From an uncultured Paracoccaceae bacterium (GTDB taxonomy: Bacteria > Pseudomonadota > Alphaproteobacteria > Rhodobacterales > Rhodobacteraceae), in NCBI GenBank assembly GCA_947493335.1, contig CANLQO010000002.1, positions 766,001 to 830,000 of the forward strand: DNA of 64,000 nucleotides. The letters run 5' to 3'. The notes under the pieces were generated by a model. The model saw only the letters and a list, made by a program, of their open reading frames with translations. It was not told the DNA's origin and did not search any database. Numbering within the stretch: the first letter of the stretch is position 1; every line of letters starts with the position of its first letter. Both the position numbers and the translations under genes were made by a program. Positions 44,613 through 53,299 of the stretch are shown here, piece after piece.

Positions 44613-45805
44613 CGCTCCATCAGGACACGCACCGTGGCCGGGCCTGCATCAAGATGTTTGACCGCCAACAAAAACCCGCCCGAAGACACACGCACAGCGA
44701 TCATGCTGTCGAGCCCGCCGCCGGCGTCGTCATTGATCTCAATCTGACGGCCCAGATCGTCATAGAGCGCAATCCAGGGATCGACATTGCCGCCAGCACC
44801 GATGGCTTCGATCAACAAGAGCCCGGGATCTGAGACATTGAAGCTGAGCCATGTCGCGGTGCCCGTGACTTGCTGGTCGCGGCGCAACCGATTGGTAAGG
44901 GCGCCCAGATCCACAATTTCAACCGAGCCATCCATCGGTGGCGCAGCTTCACCGCTGGCATAAAGTGCGGCGATGGCCGCTTGCGGGTCATATACGACCA
45001 CGCCCACGTCAATCGGCGCGTCGTTGTCATCAAGTGCCGCCACCTGCAGGCAGTAGTCGCCTGCGGGCAGGCCTTCGGGGAAATCAAGTTGGCTGTTGAG
45101 GCCCGCAAAGTCATCATTTTCGCCCAGCACGTCGTCCTGATCGTCGAAAAGGGTAATCACCGGATCGGCGGTTTCGTTGGCGGCAGAGATGGTGATTGGC
45201 GTTTCGGTGGCGAGCGTGAACCGCCAGAACGGCGAGTCGTTGGCGCTGCCGCTGGCAGCAAGCGGGCCATCAAGGACACCAAGCTGACGGCCGTCTGCGC
45301 AACCGCTTGCCACCGCCTCGGGGCTTGGCGTTGCCGCGTCCGACAACCCGGTGGTCAGAGCCTCGTGTTCGGCCCGGCCAACCCGCACAAATGCGGTCAT
45401 GGGGGAACCATCGTAGCTGGCCATCGACAGACAATAGGTCCCGGCATCGAGCGAAAGCTCTGCCCGGGCGGCCCCGTTGCCACCGGAATCATCGTCCGAA
45501 ATCACGATGTCGCCGTTGTCATCGAAGAGGTCGAAAGCCGGGTCACCATTGCCACGGCCCGCTGCCTCGATCCTGACGTCGGTCGGGCCGGTCAGCGAAA
45601 AGAGCGAAGTATGCTGGTTGCCGGACAGGACCAGCGCCATCTGTTCACGAAAGTTGTCGGCAGAGGTGATATCAGAGGCGGCCTCTGACCCGCCGATCCA
45701 CTGTCCGTCAGTGCCAGCGCCAGCGCAGTAATCCTGGGCCAAAGCGGATCCGGCACAGAGCGCCAATACGCTGGCCACGACGGTGGTTTTGGGGGAAATG
45801 AACAT
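44594..45805 (-). CDS. secreted protein with three PPC-like domains
   Basis: 403 residues with a signal peptide ending near GSALAQ. Three similar segments carry DPAFDLFDDNGDIVISDDD, DPVITLFDDQDDVLGENDDF and DPWIALYDDLGRQIEINDD, the calcium-binding-like turn of bacterial pre-peptidase C-terminal (PPC) domains. No catalytic domain is attached, so it may be a standalone adhesin, inhibitor or binding protein of the periplasm or surface. ATG 45805 with AGAGG upstream is chosen. A frame starting at 45895 would add a non-conserved lead. Confidence 0.72.
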   Translation of the reverse strand: MFISPKTTVVASVLALCAGSALAQDYCAGAGTDGQWIGGSEAASDITSADNFREQMALVLSGNQHTSLFSLTGPTDVRIEAAGRGNGDPAFDLFDDNGDIVISDDDSGGNGAARAELSLDAGTYCLSMASYDGSPMTAFVRVGRAEHEALTTGLSDAATPSPEAVASGCADGRQLGVLDGPLAASGSANDSPFWRFTLATETPITISAANETADPVITLFDDQDDVLGENDDFAGLNSQLDFPEGLPAGDYCLQVAALDDNDAPIDVGVVVYDPQAAIAALYASGEAAPPMDGSVEIVDLGALTNRLRRDQQVTGTATWLSFNVSDPGLLLIEAIGAGGNVDPWIALYDDLGRQIEINDDAGGGLDSMIAVRVSSGGFLLAVKHLDAGPATVRVLMERYIPAP

Positions 45806-45896
45806 CGGCGACCTCTTCGTCTTGAACTGAATTGGCGCCAGCCTAGGCGTAAATGACCATCCGTGCCACCCGCCTTTCCGGCAGGTTTTGCGCAAA

Positions 45897-45934
45897 AGAA
45901 AAGGCCGCGCCCCGATGAAGGGGTGCGGCCTTTT
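45897..45934 (-). terminator. terminator after rpmJ
   Basis: A stem of GGCCGC-G-CCCC with GGGG-T-GCGGCC closes a GATGA-type loop. On the minus strand it is followed by TTTTCTTTTG. It lies 20 bp beyond the rpmJ stop. It could also end the secreted-protein promoter region from the other side. Confidence 0.8.
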
Positions 45935-45953
45935 GATCTGATGTCGCTGCGGT

Positions 45954-46079
45954 TTAGCCCTGGCGGGCTTTGAACCGGCGCTGCGTCTTGTTGATCACAT
46001 AGACGCGGCCCTTGCGGCGCACGATGCGGCAATCGCGGTGGCGCTGCTTGAGCGAACGGAGGGAGTTGCGAACCTTCAT
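45954..46079 (-). CDS. rpmJ: 50S ribosomal protein L36
   Basis: A 41-residue basic protein. [19 protein letters not shown] and the ending [12 protein letters not shown] match the zinc-free (C-minus) L36 type common in alphaproteobacteria: only one Cys is present, so no zinc ribbon can form. It is too short for ordinary gene calling. It sits alone near tRNA-Val with its own terminator. Confidence 0.95.
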   Translation of the reverse strand: MKVRNSLRSLKQRHRDCRIVRRKGRVYVINKTQRRFKARQG

Positions 46080-46158
46080 GGGTTGCTTCCTTATCTCTGT
46101 CGCGGCGCGCGGATTGCGCCGAAGTTGCGTTTTGGGTCCTGAAAGAACCCGCGAATTC

Positions 46159-46233
46159 TGGTGGACGATACTGGGATCGAACCAGTGACCCCTTCGATGT
46201 CAACGAAGTGCTCTACCGCTGAGCTAATCATCC
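46159..46233 (-). tRNA. tRNA-Val (GAC)
   Basis: 75 nt with encoded CCA. The acceptor pairs GGATGAT with ATCGTCC (one G-U). The D stem GCTC/GAGC, anticodon arm CTTCG-TTGACAT-CGAAG and T arm ACTGG-TTCGATC-CCAGT all fold. The anticodon is GAC, so it reads GUC and GUU valine codons. Confidence 0.96.
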
Positions 46234-46385
46234 ATGTCCTTTGCGAATCGACGCCCTATAACGAAATAGGACGCGGGTTGATCCGCGTCGGTCATGGCGG
46301 TCTATAAAAGGATCGCGTCAGGGGATCAAGGGCTTTTGGTATTGTGGTGAAACGGGCTAGGTTAGAGGCAAGAAGGGAAGCATAG

Positions 46386-47249
46386 ATGCGGCAGAGCGCC
46401 TTTAATTTGCAGCGTCCAAAGGACCGGACGACCTGTGTCGTCTTTGCCTCGCCCCATAGCGGGCGGGACTATCCGGCGTCCTTTCTGGCGCGCGCGCAGC
46501 TTGACGAGCACGAGATTCGGTCATCCGAGGACGCGTTTGTCGATCAGTTGTTTGATGTGGCCCCTGACCACGGCGCGCCATTTCTGACGGCCCGTGCACC
46601 CCGTGCCTATGTAGACCTGAACCGCGCACCCGAAGAGCTTGACCCTGCGCTGATCGAGGGTGTGCGCCGTTTGTCCCATAACCCACGCGTGGCCAGTGGG
46701 CTTGGCGTGATTCCACGCGTGGTCAGCAACGGCCGCCCGATCTATCGCGGCAAAATCTCGCTCGAACAGGCCCACGGACGGATCACCACATACTGGCGAC
46801 CTTACCACGACCAGTTGCAGACCCTGTTGGACGAAAGCCGCAATGCCTTTGGCGAGGCGGTGCTGGTGGATTGCCATTCCATGCCACACGAGGCGCTGGA
46901 CAATGTCGGCTCTGCAGGTGCGCCGCGGCCCGACGTTGTTTTGGGAGATCGCTTTGGCGCGGCGGCATCCGGCGCGATTGTGGAACAGATTGAAGCGGCC
47001 TTTGCCAGCGCTGGTTTGCGCGTGGCGCGCAACATGCCCTTTGCCGGGGCCTATATTGCGCAGCACTATGGCAGGCCGTCCCGACAGCAGCACGCGGTCC
47101 AGATCGAGTTGGACCGCGCGCTTTACATGAACGAACGGACGCTACAGCCCAATGGCAATTTCGCAGCCTTCCGCAAGGTTCTGGCGGGTGTCATTGCCGA
47201 GATTGCGGACATTGGACGCGCGAGCACACAAAGGGTCGCCGCCGAGTAA
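46386..47249 (+). CDS. N-formylglutamate amidohydrolase
   Basis: 287 residues of the FGase family. VVFASPHSGRDYP near residue 20 carries a zinc-binding His. RAPRAYVDLNRAPEELDP and ALVDCHSMPHEA-type motifs (VLVDCHSMPHEALD) follow. It hydrolyses N-formyl-L-glutamate or an N-formimidoyl/formyl amide in histidine or related catabolism. The other hut genes are not present here, so the actual role may differ. Confidence 0.85.
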   Translation: MRQSAFNLQRPKDRTTCVVFASPHSGRDYPASFLARAQLDEHEIRSSEDAFVDQLFDVAPDHGAPFLTARAPRAYVDLNRAPEELDPALIEGVRRLSHNPRVASGLGVIPRVVSNGRPIYRGKISLEQAHGRITTYWRPYHDQLQTLLDESRNAFGEAVLVDCHSMPHEALDNVGSAGAPRPDVVLGDRFGAAASGAIVEQIEAAFASAGLRVARNMPFAGAYIAQHYGRPSRQQHAVQIELDRALYMNERTLQPNGNFAAFRKVLAGVIAEIADIGRASTQRVAAE

Positions 47250-47277
47250 GGCAGGCGATTTGCGCACCAACATCGGC

Positions 47278-47559
47278 TCAGCCCAACACAACGATGTCTG
47301 ACTGTCCTGCACCCCGGCGCAGAGCGTGGATATCGACCAGCGCGGGATCGTTGATCCAGTTCTGAGCCGATTGCGTGTCGGGGAAGGTCAGCACGGCCAC
47401 GGTATCATGTAGGGCTGGTGCACCGTCGATTGCTGTTAGCTCGCGGCTGGCACTCGCAACCGCGCCGCCATGTTTGGCGAGCGCTTCGCCGGCGACGTCC
47501 CGGTAGGCTGCAAATTTGTCGAGGTCGGTGATGGTCAAATGGGCGATGGCGTAGGTCAT
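47278..47559 (-). CDS. DUF1330 family protein
   Basis: A 93-residue dimeric alpha/beta-barrel (ferredoxin-like) protein. AYRDVAGEALAKHGGAVASAS and VAVLTFPDTQSAQNWINDPAL are the DUF1330 hallmarks. Function unknown. ATG 47559 fits the family start. Divergent from the LysR gene, whose regulator probably controls it. Confidence 0.82.
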   Translation of the reverse strand: MTYAIAHLTITDLDKFAAYRDVAGEALAKHGGAVASASRELTAIDGAPALHDTVAVLTFPDTQSAQNWINDPALVDIHALRRGAGQSDIVVLG

Positions 47560-47625
47560 GGGTTGTCCTCTTGTTTGTGATGCAAAAGAGGTAGTGGCTG
47601 ACTTAATGTGCGTAAACGCGTGTCT

Positions 47626-47644
47626 TTGCATTCAAGGTATGCAA
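47626..47644. promoter_or_regulatory. LysR-type box between divergent genes
   Basis: TTGCAT-TCAAGGT-ATGCAA is a perfect 6-bp inverted repeat with T-N11-A spacing within it. It lies 11 bp from the LysR start codon and 67 bp from the DUF1330 gene, the usual place for an autoregulatory LysR site. Confidence 0.6.
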
Positions 47645-47654
47645 TCATGCATGT

Positions 47655-48527
47655 ATGGATTTGAGTTGGGATGATTTGCGCACGGTGCTTTCCCTCGTGC
47701 GCGGGGGAACGCTGGCCGCGGCGGCAGAGGATTTGGGGGTGGCTTACACCACAATCGCGCGCCGCATCGCACGGGCCGAGGCGGCGATGGGTGTGACCTT
47801 GTTCGAGCGCTTGGCAGATGGCTATCGACCGACCGAGATGGCGAAGTTGGTGGCGGAACATGCCGCAACGATGGAGCAATCGCAGGACGCCTTGTTGCGG
47901 GGCGTATTAGGGCGGGATCAGAACCTGACGGGGACGCTGACGATCACTGCGCCCCAACTGTTGATCGGTCCGGCACTTGGCCCGGCGATTGAGACGTTTT
48001 GTGAAAACTATCCGGATGTCCGGCTGGATGTGCGGGCGACGAATACGCCGCTGGACCTGACCCGGCGCGAAGCGGATCTTGCGATCCGGATCAGCAAAGA
48101 ACCTGGTGATAGCCTGATGGGGTTACGGCTGGTCGAGCAACAATCTGCGGCCTTTGCCGCGCCCGGCGTAGCAGAGCTTATTGCAAGGGACCCGCAACGA
48201 ACCGTCGAATGGCTAAACTACGTGGCCTACGAAGATGTGCCAAAGGGGGTTGATCCCGCCTGGCCCAATCACAGGGTCAAAATCAGGTTTGACGACATGG
48301 TCGCTATTCTTGGCGCGGTACAAGCGGGCCTTGGCGTGGCCCGCGTGCCGTTCTTTCTGGGTCGTACGACAGCAGGATTGGTACGTGTACCAGTCCTGCC
48401 GCCGCAGCCCTATATGGATATCTGGGTTGTGGCGCACCGCGACGTCTGGCCATCGGCGAAGGTCACGGCATTCCGCGAGATTTTGGCGGCCCATATGCGC
48501 GCGAATCGGGCGCTTTATGTCGCCTGA
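47655..48527 (+). CDS. LysR family transcriptional regulator
   Basis: 290 residues. The N-terminal winged helix is SLVRGGTLAAAAEDLGVAYTTIARRIARAEAAMGVTLFER. The C-terminal effector domain begins TLTITAPQLLIGPALGPAIETF. It probably controls the divergent DUF1330 gene through the inverted repeat between them. Its end overlaps the convergent ABC-F gene by 13 bp. Confidence 0.88.
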   Translation: MDLSWDDLRTVLSLVRGGTLAAAAEDLGVAYTTIARRIARAEAAMGVTLFERLADGYRPTEMAKLVAEHAATMEQSQDALLRGVLGRDQNLTGTLTITAPQLLIGPALGPAIETFCENYPDVRLDVRATNTPLDLTRREADLAIRISKEPGDSLMGLRLVEQQSAAFAAPGVAELIARDPQRTVEWLNYVAYEDVPKGVDPAWPNHRVKIRFDDMVAILGAVQAGLGVARVPFFLGRTTAGLVRVPVLPPQPYMDIWVVAHRDVWPSAKVTAFREILAAHMRANRALYVA

Positions 48528-50035
48528 GCCATTTCGGCCGTAAAGAAGGCCTCTGCATCTTCCACCTCGATCAGCCGTCGCCGGTCGATCAGCCAGAACC
48601 GGTTGCCGACGTTACGCACAAAGCTGCGATCGTGGCTGACCAGAAGGCAGGCGGCGCCGTGGCGGATCAGTTCCTCTTCGAGCGCCTCTTGTCCTTCGAT
48701 GTCGAGGTGATTGGTTGGTTCATCGAGCAGGTAGAAGTTCGGGTTGGTCAAACGCAGGACCAGCATCGCCAGCCGGGCCTTTTGCCCGCCGGAGAGGCGC
48801 GCAAGGGGGACGTCCTGCATTTGATGCACAACGCCAGCACCTGCCAGAAGGCCACGCGCCCGCTGATCGCCGACGTCAAAGCGAGAGGTGATTGCGGTCA
48901 TCGGACTATCGGAGAGGTCAAGTTGGCTAAGGTGTTGGTCGGCATAGCCCGACACCACGGTGGGGGCCGATTTGACAGGGCTGTCAGCCCCGGACAACGC
49001 GGCATTGATCAGGTTCACAAGCTGGGTCTTGCCGGTGCCGTTGGCGCCCAAAAGCACGACCCGGTCGCCGGGCGTGATCCATTTCTGGCCAGTACTGTAA
49101 AGCGGGCGGCCATCGGGGGTCGTGACCGGGACGTCGTCAAGCGTGATCAGCGCTTTGGCGTGTGTGCCAGCGTTAACCAGCTTGATATCGCCTGCGGAGT
49201 GCTCCTGATGCGCAGGTTTTGCCGCCGCCTCCATCTTTTCGGCACGTTCCGTGAGTTGCTTGGTTTTGGTGATCAAGAGGTCAGAGCCGGAGTTGATCCC
49301 GATGTTTTTGAGCTTGGCGGCTTGCTTGCGCAGCTGTGTAGCCTTGTTGAGATCATTGGCAAAGCGGCGGGCATCGGCTGCGTCGGCCTCTTCCAATGCG
49401 GCGCGGGCGCGGCTGAAGGGGAGGGGAAAGTCACGGCTCCGCTCGGCCCGCAAAAACAATGTGCGCGTGGTCACCGCGTCCAGAAAGGCGCGGTCGTGGC
49501 TGGTGATAATACAGGCGGTGTCGCGCGGCAGACCCGAGAGCCAGTCCTGCAACAGTGCGATGCGGTGCAGGTCAAGGTGGTTGGTGGGTTCGTCAAGCAA
49601 AAGAACATCGGGTTCGGTGATCCAGGCGGCGGCCAAAAGGGCGGTGCGCTGCCAGCCGCCCGAAAGCGTGCTGAGGGGCTGCTGTTGCAGGTCGTAGGGC
49701 ACAGAGAGTGCATCAAGGGCCACGTCTACGCGCCAGCTTTCGAAGTCCTGCTGGTCCGGCGGAAGTGCGGCCAGCACATGGTCATAAAGCGTGCGATCAA
49801 GTGCCGTGTCTGGCACGTTTTGTGCCACATGCCCGACACGCAGACCGCGTGCGGAGGTGATATCACCTGTGGTCGCCTCTGCCGCGCCGGAAAGGCAGGA
49901 CAACAAGGTCGACTTGCCACGCCCATTGGCTGCAACAAGTCCAAGGCGATCGCCCTTATTAAGCGTCAGATTGAGGTTGGAGAACAGCGAATCGGCAAGG
50001 GTCACGCCGAGATTGGTGATGTGAAGAAGGCTCAT
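48515..50035 (-). CDS. ABC-F family ATPase
   Basis: 506 residues, two ABC domains with no membrane part. Walker A motifs are GLVAANGRGKSTLLSCLS (note AANGRGKS) and LLGANGTGKTQLVNLI. Signatures are LSGGWQRTALLAAAW and LSGGQKARLAMLVLRL. The linker of about 80 residues is charged. This matches the Uup/YheS-like translation factors that act at the ribosomal E site. The first signature is LSGGWQ, a common variant. Substrate role not assigned. Confidence 0.88.
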   Translation of the reverse strand: MSLLHITNLGVTLADSLFSNLNLTLNKGDRLGLVAANGRGKSTLLSCLSGAAEATTGDITSARGLRVGHVAQNVPDTALDRTLYDHVLAALPPDQQDFESWRVDVALDALSVPYDLQQQPLSTLSGGWQRTALLAAAWITEPDVLLLDEPTNHLDLHRIALLQDWLSGLPRDTACIITSHDRAFLDAVTTRTLFLRAERSRDFPLPFSRARAALEEADAADARRFANDLNKATQLRKQAAKLKNIGINSGSDLLITKTKQLTERAEKMEAAAKPAHQEHSAGDIKLVNAGTHAKALITLDDVPVTTPDGRPLYSTGQKWITPGDRVVLLGANGTGKTQLVNLINAALSGADSPVKSAPTVVSGYADQHLSQLDLSDSPMTAITSRFDVGDQRARGLLAGAGVVHQMQDVPLARLSGGQKARLAMLVLRLTNPNFYLLDEPTNHLDIEGQEALEEELIRHGAACLLVSHDRSFVRNVGNRFWLIDRRRLIEVEDAEAFFTAEMAQAT

Positions 50036-50094
50036 TGGGTCAGTCCATAAAAGAAGGTGCCGCGCGGCGCGGCAATGGGGCTGACGGTGCGTGG

Positions 50095-50163
50095 TCAGCC
50101 CTGCAAACGTGTCTGCAGGGCGTGACGGGGGCCGTGCTGAAGTCGGCGAGTGATCTTGCGCAT
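50095..50163 (-). CDS. possible 22-residue basic peptide
   Basis: A short frame starting MRKITRRLQ behind AAGGAGG with 10-nt spacing, ending at a TGA inside a CCCTGCA...TGCAGGG dyad. The Shine-Dalgarno is strong, but no conservation can be checked and the dyad suggests it may be just a leader or part of the dinB 3' region. Confidence 0.3.
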   Translation of the reverse strand: MRKITRRLQHGPRHALQTRLQG

Positions 50164-50213
50164 CAGCTTGGGCCCTCCTTTGATCTTGGTGTGTCGTTTC
50201 TGGTTTGCACCAT

Positions 50214-50257
50214 AAATCTCTTTTAAGAGATTTGACCAGAATTTTTCAAAATTCTGG
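50214..50257. terminator. pair of A+T-rich hairpins between ABC-F and dinB ends
   Basis: AAATCTCTT-TT-AAGAGATTT (50214-50233) and CCAGAATTTT-TC-AAAATTCTGG (50236-50257) lie back to back. The second has a 10-bp perfect stem and sits right beyond the dinB stop, so it can terminate the dinB transcript. Confidence 0.55.
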
Positions 50258-50261
50258 CGCG

Positions 50262-51515
50262 CTACCGCAGGGCCCGTCCTTTCATGATGGCATCCGCACC
50301 GAATTTCTCGCGAATCCTGTCGGCGGCACGCTCTGCTTCTGCGCGTTTTCCGGCGTCAGGGTCCAGAAGGTCGCCTTCGCGGTCAGCGTCATCGTCGCCT
50401 GTGATCTCGCTGAGGCCCACGCCCAGCAGGCGAAACGGTCCTTTGTCTGAAACCTGATCAAACAGATCGCGGGCAGTCCGGTAAATCGTGTCGGCCAGTT
50501 GCGTCGGGTGGCGCAGCGACAGGCGTTTGGAGACGAGTTTGAAGTCAGATGTCTTGAGCTTGAGCGTCACGACGCGGCCTGCCTTGTCCTTGGCCTTGGC
50601 CCGCGCACTGACTTTTTCGGACATGCGCCAGAGGTGGCCATCAAGGATGTCGATGTCGGCGGTATCTTCGTTGAACGTCGTCTCGTTCGACAGCCCCTTG
50701 ACCGGCGCATGGGGCGAGATGCGACGGCCATCCTCACCACGGGCGAGGGAATAGAGCCGCTCTCCCATGCTGCCGAAACGGTCATGAAGATCGCGCCGGT
50801 CCCAACGCAATAGATCGTCAAACGTGCGTATCCCCGCCTTGGCCATGGATTCCTGTGCCACAGGCCCGATGCCCCAGATCAGGCGCACGGACTTGGGGCG
50901 CAGAAAGGCCGTCGTTTCTGCCGCCCCAATGATCGAAAAGCCGCGCGGTTTGTCGAGGTCAGAGGCGACTTTGGCCAGAAACTTGTTGTGGGACAGGCCG
51001 ATGGAACCGGTCAGGCCAAGTTCGTCTTGCATCCGCTTGACCAGCCGGGCGAGCATCACCGCAGGTGGCGCACCGTGCAGGCGTGCGGTGCCGGTCAGGT
51101 CCATGAATGCCTCATCCAATGACAGGGGTTCGACGACGGGGGTGAGTTCATCCATCATCGCGCGGATGGCTTTTGACGCCTCAACGTAGGCATCAAAACG
51201 GGGACGGACAACGACAGCTTCAGGACAGAGCTTCAGGGCCTTGAACATGGGCATCGCAGATTTGACGCCTTTGATCCGCGCGACATAGCAGGCCGTGGAG
51301 ACAACGCCGCGCCGTCCACCGCCGATGATTACGGGTTTATCGGCGAGTTCCGGATTGTCGCGCTTTTCAACCGACGCATAGAAAGCATCGCAATCCATAT
51401 GCGCGATGCTAAGGTCAAAGAGTTCGGGGTGGCGGGTGACACGTGGACTGCGGCAGGCAGGACACCGGCGGGCATCCTCAAACGGGGTCAGACAGTCGCG
51501 GCACAGGGCTGGCAT
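50262..51515 (-). CDS. dinB: DNA polymerase IV with N-terminal zinc-ribbon-like extension
   Basis: A 417-residue Y-family polymerase for translesion synthesis. IAHMDCDAFYASVEKRDNPEL holds the first metal-site Asp and the steric gate, and PLSLDEAFMDLTG holds the second acidic pair. The tail beyond ~400 could carry the beta-clamp-binding part. An N-terminal extension has Cys5, Cys8, Cys18 and Cys21 (CRDC, CPAC), a likely zinc ribbon. ATG 51515 starts at that ribbon. It is divergent from the NUDIX gene by 25 bp. Confidence 0.93.
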   Translation of the reverse strand: MPALCRDCLTPFEDARRCPACRSPRVTRHPELFDLSIAHMDCDAFYASVEKRDNPELADKPVIIGGGRRGVVSTACYVARIKGVKSAMPMFKALKLCPEAVVVRPRFDAYVEASKAIRAMMDELTPVVEPLSLDEAFMDLTGTARLHGAPPAVMLARLVKRMQDELGLTGSIGLSHNKFLAKVASDLDKPRGFSIIGAAETTAFLRPKSVRLIWGIGPVAQESMAKAGIRTFDDLLRWDRRDLHDRFGSMGERLYSLARGEDGRRISPHAPVKGLSNETTFNEDTADIDILDGHLWRMSEKVSARAKAKDKAGRVVTLKLKTSDFKLVSKRLSLRHPTQLADTIYRTARDLFDQVSDKGPFRLLGVGLSEITGDDDADREGDLLDPDAGKRAEAERAADRIREKFGADAIMKGRALR

Positions 51516-51540
51516 AGCATTAGGATAAGGGGTCGCGCAG

Positions 51541-51981
51541 GTGGTCACAACGCAGGAGTTCTGGGGATGCAAAGTTGCGCTATTCATTGGTGACAAGCTA
51601 CTGATCATTTTGCGCGACGACCGCGATGACATTTCCTTTCCGAACTTGTGGGATTTGCCCGGTGGCGGACGCGAGGGGGATGAAACGCCGTTCGAGACGT
51701 TGGCCCGCGAGGTGATGGAGGAGGTGGGTCTGACGCTGCCGGAACAAGCAATTCACTGGCAAATGCTGTTTCCGGCTATCGGCGCGCCAGGAAAATGGAA
51801 CTGGTTCTTCGTCGGAAAAATGCCAGCAGACACAGAGAAGGAGATTGTCTTTGGTGATGAAGGTCAGGGCTGGAAACTGGTCACGCTGGAGACATTTTTG
51901 GAGATGAAACAAAAGGTGCCAAGTTTTGCAGAGCGGTTGCAAATTTGGCAGGCGGAAACGGGCGGCCTGACAAGCCTTTAG
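51541..51981 (+). CDS. NUDIX hydrolase
   Basis: 146 residues with a GTG start behind AAGGGG. The Nudix box GX5EX7REVXEEXG is intact (G-GREGD-E then REVMEEVGL). The context beside a lesion-bypass polymerase suggests a damaged-nucleotide or nucleoside-diphosphate-X pyrophosphatase, which is inference. The start is close to the divergent dinB start, so they share a promoter region. Confidence 0.85.
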   Translation: MVTTQEFWGCKVALFIGDKLLIILRDDRDDISFPNLWDLPGGGREGDETPFETLAREVMEEVGLTLPEQAIHWQMLFPAIGAPGKWNWFFVGKMPADTEKEIVFGDEGQGWKLVTLETFLEMKQKVPSFAERLQIWQAETGGLTSL

Positions 51982-52104
51982 GCATTCCCGCAACACGGCG
52001 AATTGGGTCACAGCGGTTTCGTGAAACGGCCACAATCGGGTGCCACACCCATTGCGAGGCATCAGTGCGCGCCATATATGGGCATTGAAAGTAAAGGATA
52101 AATC

Positions 52105-52998
52105 ATGTCGTTTGAGCAGATTCTCTCTGATTTTCTGGGTCAGAACCTCGTTTTGATCCTCTTGGCGATTTTCATCGTCATTTGCATTTTGACCGGCGTT
52201 CGGATTGTTCCGCAGTCCGAAAAATACGTCGTGGAGCGTCTGGGCCGTCTGCGCGCGGTCTTGGGGCCGGGCATCAACTTTATCGTGCCTTTCCTGGACC
52301 GGGTGCGGCACAAGGTGTCGATTCTGGAACGTCAGCTGCCGACCATGGCGCAAGACGCGATCACGTCTGACAACGTGCTGGTGCAGGTCGAGACCAGCGT
52401 CTTTTACCGGATTACGGAACCAGAAAAGACGGTTTACCGGATTCGCGATGTGGATGCGGCGATTTCGACCACGGTGGCAGGCATTGTGCGGTCTGAAATC
52501 GGACGGATGGAGCTGGATCAGGTACAGGCCAACCGCAGCAACCTTATTCAGGCGGTGCGCGAGCAGGTCGCCCAGCAAGTTGATGACTGGGGGATCGAGG
52601 TGACGCGGGCCGAAATACTGGACGTGAACCTTGATCAGGCGACGCGCGCGGCGATGTTGCAGCAGCTGAATGCCGAGCGCGCCCGGCGCGCGCAGGTGAC
52701 AGAGGCCGAAGGGACAAAGCGCGCGGTCGAATTGCAGGCCGATGCGGAGCTTTATGCGGCGGAACAAGAGGCCAAGGCGCGACGCGTCACCGCAGATGCG
52801 GAAGCTTATGCAACGCAGGTTGTGGCCGTGGCAATCGCCGAGAACGGGCTGGAGGCGGCGCAATATCAAGTCGCGCTGAAGCAGGTCGAAGCGCTCAATG
52901 CGCTGGGCAATGGCGACGGCAAACAGACCATTGTTCTGCCTGCGAATGCGATTGAGGCATTTGGCGATGCCTTCAAGATGCTGAAGGGTGGCCGCTGA
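52105..52998 (+). CDS. SPFH/Band 7 (stomatin, QmcA-like) protein
   Basis: 297 residues. One N-terminal transmembrane helix (NLVLILLAIFIVICILTGV) leads to a Band 7 domain (VPQSEKYVVERLGR ... PFLDRVRHKV). A long helical coiled-coil with Ala/Glu-rich repeats follows (AELYAAEQEAKARRVTADAEAYA). It forms membrane microdomain oligomers. Its stop overlaps the NfeD start by one base, the usual SPFH-NfeD pair. Confidence 0.92.
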   Translation: MSFEQILSDFLGQNLVLILLAIFIVICILTGVRIVPQSEKYVVERLGRLRAVLGPGINFIVPFLDRVRHKVSILERQLPTMAQDAITSDNVLVQVETSVFYRITEPEKTVYRIRDVDAAISTTVAGIVRSEIGRMELDQVQANRSNLIQAVREQVAQQVDDWGIEVTRAEILDVNLDQATRAAMLQQLNAERARRAQVTEAEGTKRAVELQADAELYAAEQEAKARRVTADAEAYATQVVAVAIAENGLEAAQYQVALKQVEALNALGNGDGKQTIVLPANAIEAFGDAFKMLKGGR

Positions 52999-53267
52999 TG
53001 CTGAGCGAACAATGGTGGGTCTGGATGTCAGCCGCACTGGCCATGGCAACACTGGAAGTGATGGTGCCCGGCTACATCTTCCTTGGCTTTGCAGCAGGGG
53101 CGTTCTTTGTGGGCGCAATGCTACTGCTGGGCGTGACGGGGCTGTCTTTGCCGTGGATGCTAGTGATTTTTGCAGTCTTGTCGCTGATCGCGTTTTTGGC
53201 GCTGCGCAAGGTTTTTGGCCTGAAGAACGGTCAGGTCAAAATTTGGGACCGCGACATCAACGAATAG
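52998..53267 (+). CDS. NfeD family membrane protein
   Basis: 89 residues, short NfeD1b-like form with transmembrane helices and no OB-fold peptidase domain. It begins LSEQWWVWMSAALAMATLEVMVPGYIFLGFAAG, the family opening. Acts with the SPFH protein. A short GCGGGG/CCCCCGC hairpin follows near 53277. Confidence 0.88.
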   Translation: MLSEQWWVWMSAALAMATLEVMVPGYIFLGFAAGAFFVGAMLLLGVTGLSLPWMLVIFAVLSLIAFLALRKVFGLKNGQVKIWDRDINE

Positions 53268-53299
53268 GCATGCAGCGGGGCGAGCCCCCGCAAGGCGCG

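Noticed and set aside
48632..50050. 472-codon plus-strand frame antisense to the ABC-F gene
   Set aside because: No domain, and the minus-strand ABC-F protein has all motifs.
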